Under the pieces are notes generated by a model that saw nothing but the letters and a program-made list of their open reading frames with translations, had not been told where the DNA came from and made no database searches. DNA of 64,000 nucleotides from Actinoplanes octamycinicus (lineage in GTDB: Bacteria; Actinomycetota; Actinomycetes; Mycobacteriales; Micromonosporaceae). The stretch's first letter is position 1. Each line of letters opens with the position of its first letter. Of the stretch, positions 63,479-64,000 are shown one piece after another. Location: assembly GCF_014205225.1 (NCBI RefSeq), contig NZ_JACHNB010000001.1:4693501-4757500 (forward strand). Direction: 5' to 3'. Made by a program: the position numbers and the translations under genes.

Positions 63479-64000
63479 ATGCGTGTGGCGTCGGATGGGT
63501 CCCTCCTGACACGTCGCCGGACGGTCGAGGCCTCCGCCCTGGTCAGCCGGGGACTCGGCTGGCTCGCCACGGTCGGCTACCTGGTGCAGGTCACCGCGGC
63601 CGGTCCGGTGCCGGCGCCGCTGGAACACAGCCTGTACGTCGGGATCGTCGCGATGGCGATCGCCAACCTGCTCGCTCTCGCCGGCTGGCGCCGGCCCGGT
63701 GGACGCTGGTACAGCGTGTACAGCGCCGGTCAGGTCGCGCTGGACAGCGTGGTGGTCGCCGGCCTGGTCGCCTTCTCCGAGGGCTACACCGGTCAGGTGA
63801 CCTGGCCGATCATGGCGGTTCCGGTGGTGGTCGCCGCGATCCGGCACCGGCTCGGTGGCGCGCTGCTGGTCTGGGCCTTCACCTCGGCGTGGTTCGGCCT
63901 GGTCGTGGGCTTCGGCTCCGGCTCGGCGCAGCCCCGGGACGCGATCTTCGCCACCCTGATCAACCTGCTGGTCGCGCTGGTCACCGGCACCCAGTCGACC
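63479..64000 (+). CDS. Polytopic membrane protein, N-terminal part
   Basis: ATG 63479 opens a frame that stays open to the window edge (174 codons). After a basic start (MRVASDGSLLTRRRTVEAS) come about five to six membrane helices, including WLATVGYLVQVTAAG, GIVAMAIANLLALAG, VALDSVVVAGLVAF and ATLINLLVALVTGT. The layout fits the N-terminal sensor of a diguanylate cyclase or a histidine kinase, but the output domain lies outside, so no function is assigned. Confidence 0.7.
   Translation, partial: MRVASDGSLLTRRRTVEASALVSRGLGWLATVGYLVQVTAAGPVPAPLEHSLYVGIVAMAIANLLALAGWRRPGGRWYSVYSAGQVALDSVVVAGLVAFSEGYTGQVTWPIMAVPVVVAAIRHRLGGALLVWAFTSAWFGLVVGFGSGSAQPRDAIFATLINLLVALVTGTQST

Noticed and set aside
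62040..63847. Minus-strand ORFs opposite the second chemoreceptor
   Set aside because: Antisense shadows of a receptor gene with canonical signalling tip.

Overview
The window is very GC-rich with strong GC3 bias and GTG/TTG starts. It encodes methyl-accepting proteins, DevR/DevS, many GAF/PAS kinases, Tat-like lipoproteins and a DUF3618/holin-X pair. This fits a filamentous actinomycete, most plausibly Micromonosporaceae such as Actinoplanes; that placement is inference from gene content. I see no tRNA, rRNA, CRISPR array, prophage or origin.

Layout. 0-1.2 kb: a CbiMNQ-type ECF metal transporter operon running leftwards and out of the window, with a Nur-like (nickel) operator over its promoter. 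1.4-5.1 kb: a hypoxia/redox module (Acg-type nitroreductase, DevS-type GAF kinase, DevR-type regulator) with two DosR-like boxes. 5.1-13.1 kb: a dense signalling hub (REC-PAS-GAF kinase, RsbW-type anti-sigma kinase, STAS antagonist, chemoreceptor, GAF kinase, REC plus degenerate HD output protein, HPt protein). 13.2-14.7 kb: an apparently intact IS110-family element with a candidate bridge-RNA region. 14.8-20.5 kb: L-rhamnose ABC importer plus L-rhamnose isomerase in one tightly overlapping operon. 20.6-21.4 kb: repeat-rich DNA without a convincing gene. 21.5-27.8 kb: holin-X and DUF3618 membrane proteins, an IMPase-family protein, a Ser/Thr kinase and a Uma2 protein.

27.8-39.3 kb and 45.7-50.1 kb form a polyamine/omega-amino-acid catabolic region: MocR regulator, mmsA, class III aminotransferases, two gamma-aminobutyraldehyde-type dehydrogenases, a PotADBC importer, gabT, a DadA/PuuB-like oxidase and an Lrp regulator. 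Together they could import putrescine or spermidine and convert it by deamination and oxidation to succinate or acetyl-CoA precursors. Between the two halves lie a MerR gene, a hydrolase, a secreted GH3 enzyme and a second PAS-GAF kinase with its own receiver protein.

50.2-58.6 kb: a GAF-PP2C phosphatase, an intracellular GH3 glycosidase divergent from a sugar ABC importer, and a LacI gene whose 5' end is fused head-to-head to the 3' remnant of an F420-dependent oxidoreductase gene. 58.6-64 kb: DUF427, YbaK, a QorB/QorR-like divergent pair, a UBP zinc-finger protein, a second chemoreceptor and the start of a polytopic membrane protein.

The most unusual elements are two nearly identical 169-bp MITE-like elements in opposite orientation (8402-8570 and 58985-59153), one supplying a stop codon and the other part of a ribosome-binding site; the LacI/F420 junction; a minisatellite made from copies of a gene's 3' end; and a fused versus split pair of receiver/PAS-GAF-kinase systems.
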